Shown here in pieces: positions 1 through 8,669 of a stretch of 36,065 nucleotides of DNA. The stretch is from positions 1-36,065 of the forward strand of contig CAMLQS010000010.1 of NCBI GenBank assembly GCA_946482165.1. The letters are read 5' to 3'. This DNA is from an uncultured Verrucomicrobiota bacterium (GTDB lineage Bacteria; Verrucomicrobiota; Verrucomicrobiae; Opitutales; Opitutaceae). Numbering within the stretch: position 1 is the stretch's first letter; the number at the start of each line of letters is the position of its first letter. Made by a program: the position numbers and the translations under genes. The notes under the pieces were generated by a model. That model made no database searches. It had not been told where the DNA came from and saw nothing but the letters and a program-made list of their open reading frames with translations.

Positions 1-2115
1 CTCCGCCGTTTCGCCACGGGGGAGGGTGGGACGGGATGCCAGTTCGCGGAGCTCGGCGTGGTCCGGCGCGAGGTGGAGTCCGCGACGCGCGGCGGCGTGG
101 GCTTGGTCGAGGTAGCCGAGGCGGTGGTAGCAGGCGGAAAGCGCGACGTAGACCTCGGGGTGGGCGGGCAGGAAATTGGCCGCGGAGAGGGCGACGTCGA
201 GGGCGTCCATGTGGAATCCCTTCGCGACGAGCTGCCGCACGCGCTTCAGGGCGGCGCGGCCGATGCCGAGGAGGACGTTTTCCGGCCCGTCTCGTGGCGC
301 GAGCTGGCGGTAGATGTCATCGAGAATCTGGAGGCGGCCCGGCGTGAGGGCGCGGGCGGAACGGGGGAACTCCTCCGGGCGCGGCCCGGCGGCGAGCCAG
401 GCGGAGGTGTCGCCGTCGTCGGGCAGATAGCGGCCTTCGCGGGAAAGCGTAATGGCGGTGTCGATACGCTCGAAGACGTCGTGACCCCATTTGCCATACA
501 TTTTGGACCCGTTGGCGGCGGCGCTGGCCATGCCGGCGAAGGAGCGGTCGAGGCCGGTGCTGATCTTGTGCACGACGTGGGTGCGGCCGTCGTAGAGGAT
601 CTCGTAGCCGGCCTGGACGAGGGCGAAGTTGTGGTCGATGTCGTCGTATTGGGTGGGGCTGTAGCGGATGTCGAAGCCGCCGCAGCGCTTGAAGGTGTCG
701 CGCCGGTAGAGGATGCAGCAGCCGTGGATGGCGGCGACGCGGGCGAGGTAGTCGGCCTGGCCGGCGTCGACCTCGTCGCGGTAGTTGTAGCCGTTGGGGT
801 AACTATGGGGGCAGGCCCACTGGAGCGTCCGGGCGGGGGTGTCGTTGACTGTCTTGGTGGCGACGCAGCCGGCGAAGGGGCGATTGCGCAGGTCCTCGAC
901 GAAGACCTTCAGCCAATCGGGCGTGAGCGAGATGTCGTCGTCGAGGCGGGCGACGAGCTCGGCGGAGCCCGCGAGAATGGCGGCGTTGACGCCGGCGGCG
1001 ACACCGGTGTTGAGCGGAAGCGTGACGACCTGAAGCGGGAAGGGGTAGGCGGCGGACAACTCTCGGAGGTAGGCGGGGGTGCCGTCGGTGGAGCCGTTGT
1101 CGGCGACGTAGACGCGCAGGCGGTCGGCGGGATAATCGGTGCGGGCGAGCGTTTCGAGGGTGCGCTTGAGGAAGGCCAGCGAGTTCCAGGTTACGAGGGC
1201 GCAGTCGACCGGGGGAAATTCGGAGGAGGGGCGGTAGCGAAGGGGCTCGCCGATCTTCCAGGCGATGGCGGTGTGGCCGTGGAGGCGGCGTATCTCGTTC
1301 GTGTCGGGATAAAGCGGGTTCCAGCCCCATTTGGCTTCCCATTGCGCGGCCTGCACCTGGAGGGCTGTCTGCTTCAGCTGATGGGTGACCTGGGCGAGGA
1401 TTTTCTCGGAGCCGACGACCTTGGCCTGGAAAGCGGGGCCGGCGCAGCGCGTGTAGTGGACGGCGCGGACGGCGGGTTGCACCAGCACGCGAAAACCGCG
1501 GTGACGGGCGGCGATGCAGAAGTCGTCGTCCTCGAACCAGACCGGGCCGTAGCTCTCGTCGAGTCCGCCGACGGCGTCGAGCGCGGCGCGGCTGTAGTAG
1601 GCGAGGGCGCCGGCCACGGCGTCGACCTCGGCGGCGGGGCCGGCGGGACCGGCCGCGAGAAAGGCGCGCAGGTCGGTATGGCGGGGATGAAGGCCGAGTC
1701 CGGTGACGAGGGAGCGGCCCTCGGATTGAATGCGTCCGTCGGGGTAGACGAGACGCGCGCCGACGACGCCGGCTTCGTGCCGCGCGGCGGCGGTCGCGAG
1801 TGCGCGGAGCCAGTCGGGTGTCTCGATCACGACGTCGGCGTGGAGGCGCACGATGTCGCGGCCGGCGGCGAGCGGATGGGCGAAGCCGGCGTTGAGCGCC
1901 CGGGCCACGCCGCCGCGCGTCGCGAGCGGAAGGATCTCGATGTCCGGGAAAGCGGCGCGAAGCGCGGCGGGGCCGCCGTCGGTGGAGCCGTCGTCGACGA
2001 CCAGGAGGCGCCAGTCGGGATGTTCGGTGAGCGCGCGGACCGCACGAACGCAGGCGAGCAGGGTGGGGGCGTCGTCGTGGACCGGAACGACGATGGTGAC
2101 GGGCGCGAGTTGCAT
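1..2115 (-). CDS. Tandem GT2 glycosyltransferase, C-terminus cut by window edge
   Basis: The minus-strand frame is open from an ATG at 2115 to base 1 (705 codons, no stop), so the C-terminus lies outside the window. There are two family-2 glycosyltransferase (GT-A) domains. The first (about residues 6-230) has VVDDGSTDGG near 40-48, LHADVVI near 91-97 and FEDDD near 194-198. The second (about 303-540) has VADNGSTDG near 337-345, RLDDDISL near 390-397 and YDDIDHNFA near 490-498. Residues from about 640 look like TPR helices (a YVALSACYHRLGYLDQAHAA-type stretch). No signal peptide or membrane segment is seen, so it is probably cytosolic and uses nucleotide sugars. Acceptor and donor cannot be read from the sequence. 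The neighbouring glf suggests a galactofuranose-containing glycan, and the flagellar cluster beyond suggests flagellin or surface decoration. Both are inference. The start has no Shine-Dalgarno sequence and directly abuts a repeat region. Confidence 0.88.
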   Translation of the reverse strand, partial: MQLAPVTIVVPVHDDAPTLLACVRAVRALTEHPDWRLLVVDDGSTDGGPAALRAAFPDIEILPLATRGGVARALNAGFAHPLAAGRDIVRLHADVVIETPDWLRALATAAARHEAGVVGARLVYPDGRIQSEGRSLVTGLGLHPRHTDLRAFLAAGPAGPAAEVDAVAGALAYYSRAALDAVGGLDESYGPVWFEDDDFCIAARHRGFRVLVQPAVRAVHYTRCAGPAFQAKVVGSEKILAQVTHQLKQTALQVQAAQWEAKWGWNPLYPDTNEIRRLHGHTAIAWKIGEPLRYRPSSEFPPVDCALVTWNSLAFLKRTLETLARTDYPADRLRVYVADNGSTDGTPAYLRELSAAYPFPLQVVTLPLNTGVAAGVNAAILAGSAELVARLDDDISLTPDWLKVFVEDLRNRPFAGCVATKTVNDTPARTLQWACPHSYPNGYNYRDEVDAGQADYLARVAAIHGCCILYRRDTFKRCGGFDIRYSPTQYDDIDHNFALVQAGYEILYDGRTHVVHKISTGLDRSFAGMASAAANGSKMYGKWGHDVFERIDTAITLSREGRYLPDDGDTSAWLAAGPRPEEFPRSARALTPGRLQILDDIYRQLAPRDGPENVLLGIGRAALKRVRQLVAKGFHMDALDVALSAANFLPAHPEVYVALSACYHRLGYLDQAHAAARRGLHLAPDHAELRELASRPTLPRGETAE

Positions 2116-2121
2116 GGGGGC

Positions 2122-2265
2122 GGAGCGGCAGAGCGACAGAGCGACAGAATGATCGAGCGACAGAGGGACAGAAGGATGGAGCGAGAGAGGGACAGAGGGC
2201 GGAGCGGCAGAGGGCGACGGGGCTTCTGCTTCTGTCGTTCTGTCCTCTGTCGCTCTGTCGTTCTG
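2122..2265. repeat. Degenerate CGACAGAG-type short-unit repeat, inverted arms
   Basis: This gap between two minus-strand genes consists of imperfect 8-10-nt units. On the plus strand the left part (about 2127-2206) repeats GAGCGACAGA / GAGGGACAGA. The right part (about 2223-2265) repeats the complement, CTCTGTCGCTCTGTCGTTCTG. The two arms can therefore pair as a long imperfect hairpin. The right end almost touches the glf stop codon and the left end almost touches the glycosyltransferase start. Unit length and absence of unique spacers rule out a CRISPR array. Function unknown. Confidence 0.75.
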
Positions 2266-2267
2266 AT

Positions 2268-3449
2268 TCACGCGGCGGAGCGGCATCGGGCCTGCTCGGC
2301 GATCCAGTCCGCACGGATGGTTTCGAAGAGGTCGAGGGCGGCGTCGACTATTTGGTCCATGTTGAGATAGCGGTAGGTCGCGAGGCGGCCGGCGAAGTAG
2401 GTGCGCGGTTCGAGGCGGGATTGTTCGGCGTAGGTCTCGTAGGCTTTGCGCGCCTCCGGGGTGGGCATGGGGTAGTAGGCCTCGCCGCCGCGGACGTAGT
2501 CGGCGGGATATTCGCGCACGATGGTGCTGTTGGCGCAGAGCTGGCCGGTGGCGTGCTTGACCTCGACGATGCGCGTGAAGTCGAACTCGTTCGGGTAGTT
2601 GACCTGAACGGCCGGTTGCCAGAAGCCGGGGCGGCCGGAGATCGGCTCGCGCTCCTTGAGCTGGTCGGGCGTGAAGCTCTCGGCCTCGAAACGAAGCGAG
2701 CGGTAGGGCAGGACGCCGTGGCGGTAGTCGTAGAACTCGTCGATCGCGCCGGTGTGGATCAGGCGGCCGTGGCGCACCTGGCGCATCACCTCGCGGTAGT
2801 CGGTTTTCAGCAGCACGCGCACGCCGGGCGAAGCGGCGAGCATGCGTTCGAACATGCGGGTGTAGCCGGCGATGGGAAGCGCCTGGAACTTTTCGCGGAG
2901 ATAGTCGTCGTCGCGGTTGGTGCGAAGCGGGATGCGGGCGCAGACGGAGGCGTCGAGTTCGGCGGGGTCCTTGCGCCACTGCTTCCGCGTGTAGCCCTTG
3001 AAAAACTGCTCGTAGAGCTCCCAGCCGATCTGCGAGACGATGACCTCCTCCGAGTTGCGCGGGCTGGCGAGGGGGACCCGGACTTTTTCGAGGTGGGCGC
3101 GAAACTCCTCCTCGGTGGAGGATCGGCCGATCATCTGCTCGAAGGTGTTCAGGTTCACGGGGAACTTCCAGTAGCGCTGACGCGTCCAGGAGAGGATTTG
3201 GTAGCCGACGGGGCGCCACGCGGTGAAGCGCGAGAGATAGTCGAGGACGCGCGGGCTGTCGGTGCGGAAGTAGTGCGGTCCGTATTTGTGGATCAATACG
3301 CCGTGGTCGTCGTATTCGTCGGCGGCGTTGCCTCCGATGTGGGCGCGGCGGTCGACCACGAGGCAGGTGGCGCCGAGTTCGTTGACGATGCGCTCTGCGA
3401 GCGTGAGGCCGGAGAAGCCGGCGCCGACGATGAGATAGTCGAAGTGCAT
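2268..3449 (-). CDS. glf: UDP-galactopyranose mutase
   Basis: A 393-aa flavoenzyme that interconverts UDP-galactopyranose and UDP-galactofuranose in the cytosol, supplying Galf to glycosyltransferases. The N-terminus MHFDYLIVGAGFSGLTLAER is the FAD-binding GxGxxG Rossmann motif. It is followed by a VVDRRAHIGGNAADEYD stretch, IHKYGPHYFRT, and VNLNTFEQMIG, all typical of Glf. The central FKGYTRKQW and the C-terminal YYPMPTPEARKAY, FAGRLATYRYLNMDQIV also match the family, as does the length. The ATG at 3449 is chosen because the FAD motif starts right after it; the frame runs on upstream as Arg/Pro-rich shadow sequence without family similarity. The gene lies 68 bp downstream of the GT41-like gene and upstream of the GT2 gene, so the three may be co-transcribed. 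No key residue is obviously missing. Confidence 0.96.
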   Translation of the reverse strand: MHFDYLIVGAGFSGLTLAERIVNELGATCLVVDRRAHIGGNAADEYDDHGVLIHKYGPHYFRTDSPRVLDYLSRFTAWRPVGYQILSWTRQRYWKFPVNLNTFEQMIGRSSTEEEFRAHLEKVRVPLASPRNSEEVIVSQIGWELYEQFFKGYTRKQWRKDPAELDASVCARIPLRTNRDDDYLREKFQALPIAGYTRMFERMLAASPGVRVLLKTDYREVMRQVRHGRLIHTGAIDEFYDYRHGVLPYRSLRFEAESFTPDQLKEREPISGRPGFWQPAVQVNYPNEFDFTRIVEVKHATGQLCANSTIVREYPADYVRGGEAYYPMPTPEARKAYETYAEQSRLEPRTYFAGRLATYRYLNMDQIVDAALDLFETIRADWIAEQARCRSAA

Positions 3450-3517
3450 GGGCGGAATTGGATCGGGCGCGATCAGGCGGCGACGCGGGCGCGAAGCGCG
3501 TGGAGTTCGGGGTGCCC

Positions 3518-5491
3518 CTAGGCGAGGACGGAGGCGAGTTGCAGGACCTGGCGGGCGAGGTCGAGATTGCCGGCCTCGACGGCGAGTTCGCAAAAAAGGC
3601 GCCAGCCGGCGGCGTTGTCCTCGTCGAGGCGGAGGCTGGCTTCGAGGGTTTCTATGGCGGCGGACATATCGCCGGCGGCGCGGTAGGCGCGGGCGAGGTC
3701 GAACCAGAGGACGGCGTCGGAAGGGGCGCGTTGAATCGCCGACAAGAGGCAGGGGGCGGCCCGCTCCGGCCGGCCGGCCGTCAGCAGCGCGAGCGCTTCG
3801 GCGTGGAGATCGCAAGGGCGCAGCGAATGCGGCGCGCGCTGGCGCAGCGGATCACGTTGGCGACGGAAGCGGCCGTGGCCTTGCGCGCAGAGCTCGTCCC
3901 AGGCGGTTTCCAGCAGGCCGGCGAAGTCGGAAGCGAGCGCATAGGTGTCGGCAAAGCGCGGCATCGACTCGGCGGCGGCGGAGAACCGGGCGCGGGCCTC
4001 GTCGCGCGCCTCGCGGTTGCCAAGAAGATCAAGCGCGAGGGCCAGGCGGGCGGTCTCGTTCGCGGCGATCATTTCCTCCAAACCGGCGGACTTGAGGAGC
4101 GCGGCTTCCGGCTGGGAGGCGAGGGCGAGGACGGGCACGCCGGCTTCCAGCGCGAGGACGACCGCCGGCCCCTGCAGGCCGGTGGCGAGATCGGCGAGCG
4201 CCAGGAGCGAGGCGAGATCGCCGTGGTCGAAAGGTGGCGGCTCATGGAGGATCAGGCCGGGCCGATCGAGCTTCGTGACGACGGTTCGTGTCGCGGATAC
4301 ATCCAGCTGCCCCGGGGAGGGAACGAGCACGAGGACAAGGCCGGGCGTTTGTTCAAGGAGCCTGGTCCAACGCGCGATGTCGGCCGAGTTGGGCGCGACC
4401 GGAGCGAGTTCCATGAAGAGAGGTTGATCGTCCAAAACACCGAGGGCGGCGCGGGTCCAGGGGGCGGACGCGACCGCCCGGTCCGGGGTTGTGTCCCAGG
4501 CGAGCGAGGTTCCGGGGAGCAGGGCGATTCGCTCGGAGAACGCGCGCGGCCTCTCCGCGGCAGCGTCCGTTTCGCCGGAGAGGAGAAGATCGATGCCGAC
4601 CAGGCCGGTCGTGATTCGATCCGTCGCGATCTGGAGCGGGGCCGGTTGAAACAGGGCGATTTGCGCGAGGGACACTTGATGTCGCGCGAGCGGGTCGCCG
4701 TAGACGAGACAGTCGAGGCCGAGGTCGTTCAACTCCTGCAGTCGCGCGGAGAGGCCCTCCGGCAGCAGGTGGAATCCGGCCGCGATCTCCCGACATCGTT
4801 CCTCCAGCGCGGAGCCGGAGGGGGCGAAGGCGATGCAGTGAAGCTCGATCCGGCGCGGGTCGAGTTGCGCGCAGCGGGCGAGCGTCGTGAAAGTCTCGGC
4901 ACGGTGGTCGAACCGGTGGTGGAGGACGCCGACGCGAAGCGGGCGCCCGCCCCTCGGGCGAAGCGCGCGCGCGGCCGCGGGAACTCGTCCATGGGCGCGC
5001 TGCAGTATCCGCGCGCGACACTGCTGCAGTTCGAGAAGCGGATCGGACGGTAGGAATTCCAGCGGCGGGGCGGGCGACCGCAGGTAGGCGTCGGCCGCGG
5101 CGCGGACAGGGGGGGATGCGAGATTGCGGTCCATCCAGGCCGCAAGCTCCTCGCAACGTCCGGCCAGGTGCCGCGCGAGGTCCGCGGAGGATACGGGTTC
5201 CGGACGCTCGGGGACGGCGAGAAGCCATTCCATGTAGGAGCCCCAAAGCGCGTCCGGAACCTCGGCCAGGCGCGGCGCCTCCGGCAGTTCCCACGCCGAC
5301 GCCAGAAGGGCGGCGGCGGCGACCCGCTCCATTCCTCCCGGGGCGAGCAGGTGTTGTCCGTGCGCGACGGCAAGGAGGGGATTCGGACCGGAACGCACGC
5401 GGGCGGCGCGGGCGGCTTCGACAAACTGATCGGCGAGGGCGGCGGCATCCGTTGCCGGGGCGGGCGCGGGGGAAGGCAGGGTAATAGCCAT
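3518..5491 (-). CDS. GT41/SPINDLY-like glycosyltransferase with C-terminal TPR-like repeats
   Basis: A 657-aa protein. The central part resembles O-GlcNAc-transferase/SPINDLY-type catalytic regions: LRVGVLHHRFDHRAETFTTL (start of the N-lobe), LDCLVYGDPLARHQVSLAQI, FQPAPLQIATDRITTGLVGID (equivalent to the APIQV...G...G.DY stretch), then ERIALLPGTSLAWD and PLFMELAPVAPNSADIARWT. The C-terminus (about 570-657) holds TPR-like helices (DAVLWFDLARAYRAAGDMSA). The usual order in eukaryotic OGT is TPR first, so this layout is reversed. The N-terminal 180 residues are helical and not recognised. The ATG at 5491 has GGAG 8 nt upstream; the frame could extend to a TTG at 5539. It heads the leftward glycan operon and is divergent from the HDOD gene. 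Bacterial relatives glycosylate flagellin or adhesins, so flagellin glycosylation is plausible but unproven. Confidence 0.75.
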   Translation of the reverse strand: MAITLPSPAPAPATDAAALADQFVEAARAARVRSGPNPLLAVAHGQHLLAPGGMERVAAAALLASAWELPEAPRLAEVPDALWGSYMEWLLAVPERPEPVSSADLARHLAGRCEELAAWMDRNLASPPVRAAADAYLRSPAPPLEFLPSDPLLELQQCRARILQRAHGRVPAAARALRPRGGRPLRVGVLHHRFDHRAETFTTLARCAQLDPRRIELHCIAFAPSGSALEERCREIAAGFHLLPEGLSARLQELNDLGLDCLVYGDPLARHQVSLAQIALFQPAPLQIATDRITTGLVGIDLLLSGETDAAAERPRAFSERIALLPGTSLAWDTTPDRAVASAPWTRAALGVLDDQPLFMELAPVAPNSADIARWTRLLEQTPGLVLVLVPSPGQLDVSATRTVVTKLDRPGLILHEPPPFDHGDLASLLALADLATGLQGPAVVLALEAGVPVLALASQPEAALLKSAGLEEMIAANETARLALALDLLGNREARDEARARFSAAAESMPRFADTYALASDFAGLLETAWDELCAQGHGRFRRQRDPLRQRAPHSLRPCDLHAEALALLTAGRPERAAPCLLSAIQRAPSDAVLWFDLARAYRAAGDMSAAIETLEASLRLDEDNAAGWRLFCELAVEAGNLDLARQVLQLASVLA

Positions 5492-5523
5492 GGCCGCCGC
5501 TCCGCAAAACGCGGGCCAGTTTC

Positions 5524-5553
5524 TTGTTAAGCGTCGCAAGTCTTTTATATAAA
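5524..5553 (+). promoter_or_regulatory. Candidate sigma-70-type promoter in a divergent intergenic region
   Basis: TTGTTA (5524-5529) and TATAAA (5548-5553) are separated by 18 bp, or 17 bp if ATATAA (5547-5552) is used. They sit in an AT-rich island inside an otherwise GC-rich region. Transcription would start near 5560 and lead into the HDOD gene. The rest of the 267-bp gap (5492-5758) holds no other feature I can support, though the leftward glycan operon must also start here. Confidence 0.45.
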
Positions 5554-5758
5554 GGTGATAGAAAAGTTAATACGCGTGCGTCCGACGCCGGTGCCCGGGC
5601 CTTGGAACAAGAGCCGGAATTTTTTGCCGCCTGCGTTTCGCGGCAGTGAAGGCGTCGGTTCCGATGCGACCGAAATCTTTTCGGCGGGCCCTAAATTCGC
5701 GCGAACTTGTGCCGAAGAGAGCCCAAGCGTGATTCCCCCCAGCCAAGCGGTCAGACGG

Positions 5759-6667
5759 ATGGATACGATCCAGTGCGGCCCCTATCTCGACGACGAGATT
5801 CGGCAGCGCATAGAGAGCTGTCCCAAGCTCGCGTCGCTGGAGAGCATCAACCGGAAACTAAAGAGCCTGCTCAATTCGGAGCGCGACTACACCTCGCAGA
5901 TTGCCGAGACGATCCGACGGGATCCCTCTCTCACCGCCCGGCTGCTGCGCATGATCAACAGCGTCTATTTCGGGCTTAGCGCCAAGGTGAACAACATCGA
6001 GGAGGCCGTGCTCTTTCTCGGGTCGCGGCAAATCCGCGAACTCGCGATGGCGACTCCGGTGATCGAGGATCTCGAACGGAAACTCGGCCCGGTCTCGGCG
6101 CGTCTGCCGTGGAGGGAGATGTGGCTGCATTCCATCGGCACGGCGATCGTGACGCGGGAGATTCTGGCTTTCACCGACCTGCTGGTCGACGACGACACGG
6201 ACTACATCGTGGGGCTGCTGCACAACGTGGGGAAAGTCGTGCTCGCGACCACCTGGCCCTCCGAGTTCGAGCGGATCGTGGAGAGGGAATACGGCAGCGC
6301 GGAGGAGGTCTGCGAGGTGGAGCGCGAGCTGATTGGCTGGGACCACGCCGCCATCGGCGCCTACTACCTGGAGCGCCATCAGCTTTCGCCGGAGATCATC
6401 GCCGCGGTGCGCTTCCACGTCGCTCCGGCCGCGGCAGGAGAGCATCAACGATTCGCGGCCGCGGTTCATGTGGCCGATCGGGTGGTGCGGGCGATCGGCA
6501 CTCCCGGAGGGCTTGAGCGACTGGTGGAAACGAAACCCGGCCACTGGGCCGACGCCCCGGGCTGGGCGTTTCTCTTCGCCGACCGGCCGCGCGAGACGGC
6601 GCTCGCGAGGGCCGCGGTGGAACATCTCATGCTGCGCCTGCCCGAGCAGCTCCTGAGCATGGTCTGA
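5759..6667 (+). CDS. HDOD-domain protein
   Basis: A 302-aa single-domain HDOD protein. The core begins with CPKLASLESINRKLKSLL, then QIAETIRRDPSLTARLLRMI NS, EEAVLFLGSRQIRELAMA, DDTDYIVGLLHNVGKVVL and RELIGWDHAAIGAYYLERHQ, the typical order. HDOD domains are non-catalytic HD-superfamily relatives that act in signalling, often with c-di-GMP, two-component or motility circuits. GLLHNVGK stands where HD hydrolases have HDIGK. Start choice is uncertain. The ATG at 5759 is used here; GTG at 5729, preceded by AGAGAG, is an alternative, and the open frame reaches 5555. That long version is unlikely because it would begin inside the candidate promoter. It is followed after 14 bp by a hybrid kinase and is probably co-transcribed with it. 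Confidence 0.88.
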   Translation: MDTIQCGPYLDDEIRQRIESCPKLASLESINRKLKSLLNSERDYTSQIAETIRRDPSLTARLLRMINSVYFGLSAKVNNIEEAVLFLGSRQIRELAMATPVIEDLERKLGPVSARLPWREMWLHSIGTAIVTREILAFTDLLVDDDTDYIVGLLHNVGKVVLATTWPSEFERIVEREYGSAEEVCEVERELIGWDHAAIGAYYLERHQLSPEIIAAVRFHVAPAAAGEHQRFAAAVHVADRVVRAIGTPGGLERLVETKPGHWADAPGWAFLFADRPRETALARAAVEHLMLRLPEQLLSMV

Positions 6668-6681
6668 GAGCCGAGGTTCGC

Positions 6682-8628
6682 ATGTCCTCGTCGCAACTTC
6701 ACGTGTCCATCGAGAATCCTCCGCCCGGCCCGGCGCTCGCCCCCTGGTCGGGAAGCCTGGAACTGGCCGTGCTCCATACGCTTGAGGACCACCGCATCGT
6801 CGAGGTGAATCGCGCCTTCGCGCGCAAGTTCGGCCAGGCCGAGCCGGCCTGGACCGGGCGGGACCACTCGGAGCTCGTCCATCCGGACGACGCCGCCGAC
6901 TGGCGCGCCGCCGCGCCGCGCATCGCGCGTCCGCCCTACCATGTGGCGCGCGAGCACCGCTGGCAGACCGCGCAGGGCTGGCGCTGGATATCGTGGGAGG
7001 AGACGGCGGTTCGGGACGAGGGAGGGCGGATCGTGATGATCCGGGCGATAGGCCGCGACGTCACCATGCACCGGCTCGCCGAGGAGCATTTTCGCAAGCT
7101 GGCCCAGGCAATCGAGCAGGCCCCGGTTTCGATCGCCATCACCACGCCGGGCGGATCGCCCCAGTATGTGAACTCCCGATACACCGATGTCACGGGCTAC
7201 ACCCTGGAGGAGATTTACGAGCGGCAGATCCCCTTGCTCCGGGAGGGGCATCCGAGCGAGGCCGCCTATCGTCGCTTCTGCGCGCTCGTCGCCTCGGGAA
7301 GCAAGTGGGCGGGGGAGTTGCGCACCCTCCGAAAGGACGGAGGGGAGAACTGGGAGTTCGTTCAGGTGTCCCCGATTCGCGACCACGCCGGGGAGGTCGC
7401 CTCGCTGCTCTGCCTGCGCGAGGACATCAACGAGCGAAAGGCGCTCGAGGAGCGGCTGAGGCAGGCGCAGAAGATGGAGAGCCTGGGCACCTTGGCGGGA
7501 GGCATCGCGCACGATTTCAACAACATCATTTCCATCATCCGCGGCTTCACCGAGCTGGCGCAGATGCTGCCTGCCGACAACGCCGACCTGCGCCGCTATC
7601 TCAACGCGGTCCACTCGGCCGCCCTGCGCGCAGCGTCTCTCGTGGGACAGATCCGGGCCTTCAGCATCAAGACGGAGATAAGCTACCGCGCGGTGCAGTT
7701 GAACCCGCTGGTGCGCGAGCTGGGCGGGCTGATGCGCGAGACCTTCCCTCGCGACATCGAGCTGCGCCTTTTAATCGACGACTCGCTGGAGAGTTTCGCC
7801 GCCGATCCCGACCAGATCCGGCAAATCGTCCTCAACCTGTGCGTGAACGCGCGCGACGCCATGGCCCACGGCGGCACGCTGACCGTCGCCACGGGCCGGG
7901 TTCCCGGGCTGCGCCTCGCCGCGCTCGGGCTCGATCCCGATCAGGAGTATGTCGAGCTGCGCGTCTCGGATTCGGGCGTGGGCATGACGCCCGAGATCAA
8001 GGCGCGCGTCTTCGAGCCATTTTTTTCCACCAAGCAGGCGAGCGGCGGCACCGGGCTCGGCCTGGCGACCGTTTACGCAAACGTCCGCAACCACCAGGGC
8101 GCGATCGACCTGGATTCCGCGCCCGGCGCGGGCACGACGTTCCGGATTTATCTGCCTTTGCGCACGGGCGCCGAGGAGCGCGGGACCACGACGTTCTGCG
8201 TCGAGGAGTTCGGAATCCCGGGCGGCGTCGAACGCATCCTTGTGGTCGAGGACGAGGCGCCGATTCAAGACATGCTTGGCATCGTGCTAAGGTCCGCGGG
8301 ATATCAGGTCGAACATGCGATGGACGGCTCCCAGGCCATCGACCGCATCCTGGGCGCGGAAGCCAGGATCGACCTGATGATCCTTGATTTGAACATGCCG
8401 CGCATGGGCGGGGTCGAGGTTCTGAAGGTGCTGAAACAGCGTTGGCCGGGCCTGCCGGTCCTCGTCATCAGTGGCAATCTCAACGGCACGGCGACGGCCG
8501 AGTTGCAGCATTTGGGGCAGGCGCATGTTCTGCCCAAGCCCTTTGACCTTTCCCGTTTCGGAAAGATGCTGCGCGAGCTCCTCGACGAGCGTCGGGCCGC
8601 GGTTGCGGCGAGTTCGGCGAACGGGTAG
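6682..8628 (+). CDS. PAS-PAS hybrid sensor histidine kinase with receiver domain
   Basis: A 648-aa soluble kinase with no membrane segment, so it should sense a cytoplasmic signal. Order: PAS/PAC 1 (about 25-130), PAS/PAC 2 (about 140-250, with QAPVSIAITTPGGSPQYVN and VTGYTLEEIYER), HisKA with GTLAGGIAHDFNNIIS and phospho-acceptor His277, HATPase_c (N-box NLCVNARDAM, G1 DSGVGM, G2 GGTGLGLA), then a receiver (ILVVEDE near 519-525, phospho-acceptor Asp569 in MILDLNMPRMGG, Lys in LPKPF). All catalytic residues are present. GAGG five bases before the ATG is a real Shine-Dalgarno sequence, unlike most flagellar genes here. The convergent REC protein at 8888-10159 is a possible partner. The receiver resembles FixL/NtrB-type hybrids in which the terminal REC acts as a phosphate sink or relay. 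Target unknown. Confidence 0.93.
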   Translation: MSSSQLHVSIENPPPGPALAPWSGSLELAVLHTLEDHRIVEVNRAFARKFGQAEPAWTGRDHSELVHPDDAADWRAAAPRIARPPYHVAREHRWQTAQGWRWISWEETAVRDEGGRIVMIRAIGRDVTMHRLAEEHFRKLAQAIEQAPVSIAITTPGGSPQYVNSRYTDVTGYTLEEIYERQIPLLREGHPSEAAYRRFCALVASGSKWAGELRTLRKDGGENWEFVQVSPIRDHAGEVASLLCLREDINERKALEERLRQAQKMESLGTLAGGIAHDFNNIISIIRGFTELAQMLPADNADLRRYLNAVHSAALRAASLVGQIRAFSIKTEISYRAVQLNPLVRELGGLMRETFPRDIELRLLIDDSLESFAADPDQIRQIVLNLCVNARDAMAHGGTLTVATGRVPGLRLAALGLDPDQEYVELRVSDSGVGMTPEIKARVFEPFFSTKQASGGTGLGLATVYANVRNHQGAIDLDSAPGAGTTFRIYLPLRTGAEERGTTTFCVEEFGIPGGVERILVVEDEAPIQDMLGIVLRSAGYQVEHAMDGSQAIDRILGAEARIDLMILDLNMPRMGGVEVLKVLKQRWPGLPVLVISGNLNGTATAELQHLGQAHVLPKPFDLSRFGKMLRELLDERRAAVAASSANG

Positions 8629-8669
8629 CGCGGCGCGGACGCGAACTTTCGGCTGCGGCTTTTGCGGAC

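Noticed and set aside
2122..2265. Possible CRISPR array
   Set aside because: Units are 8-10 nt and directly abutting, with no unique spacers of constant length.
58..2370. Long open plus-strand frame of 770 codons opposite the glycosyltransferase
   Set aside because: Val/Gly/Glu/Asp-rich product without any family motif; it is the antisense shadow of the GT2 and glf genes in GC-rich DNA.
5555..5758. N-terminal extension of the HDOD protein from 5555
   Set aside because: It would start inside the candidate promoter, has no similarity to HDOD proteins and is Pro/Arg-rich; a start at 5729 or 5759 is better.
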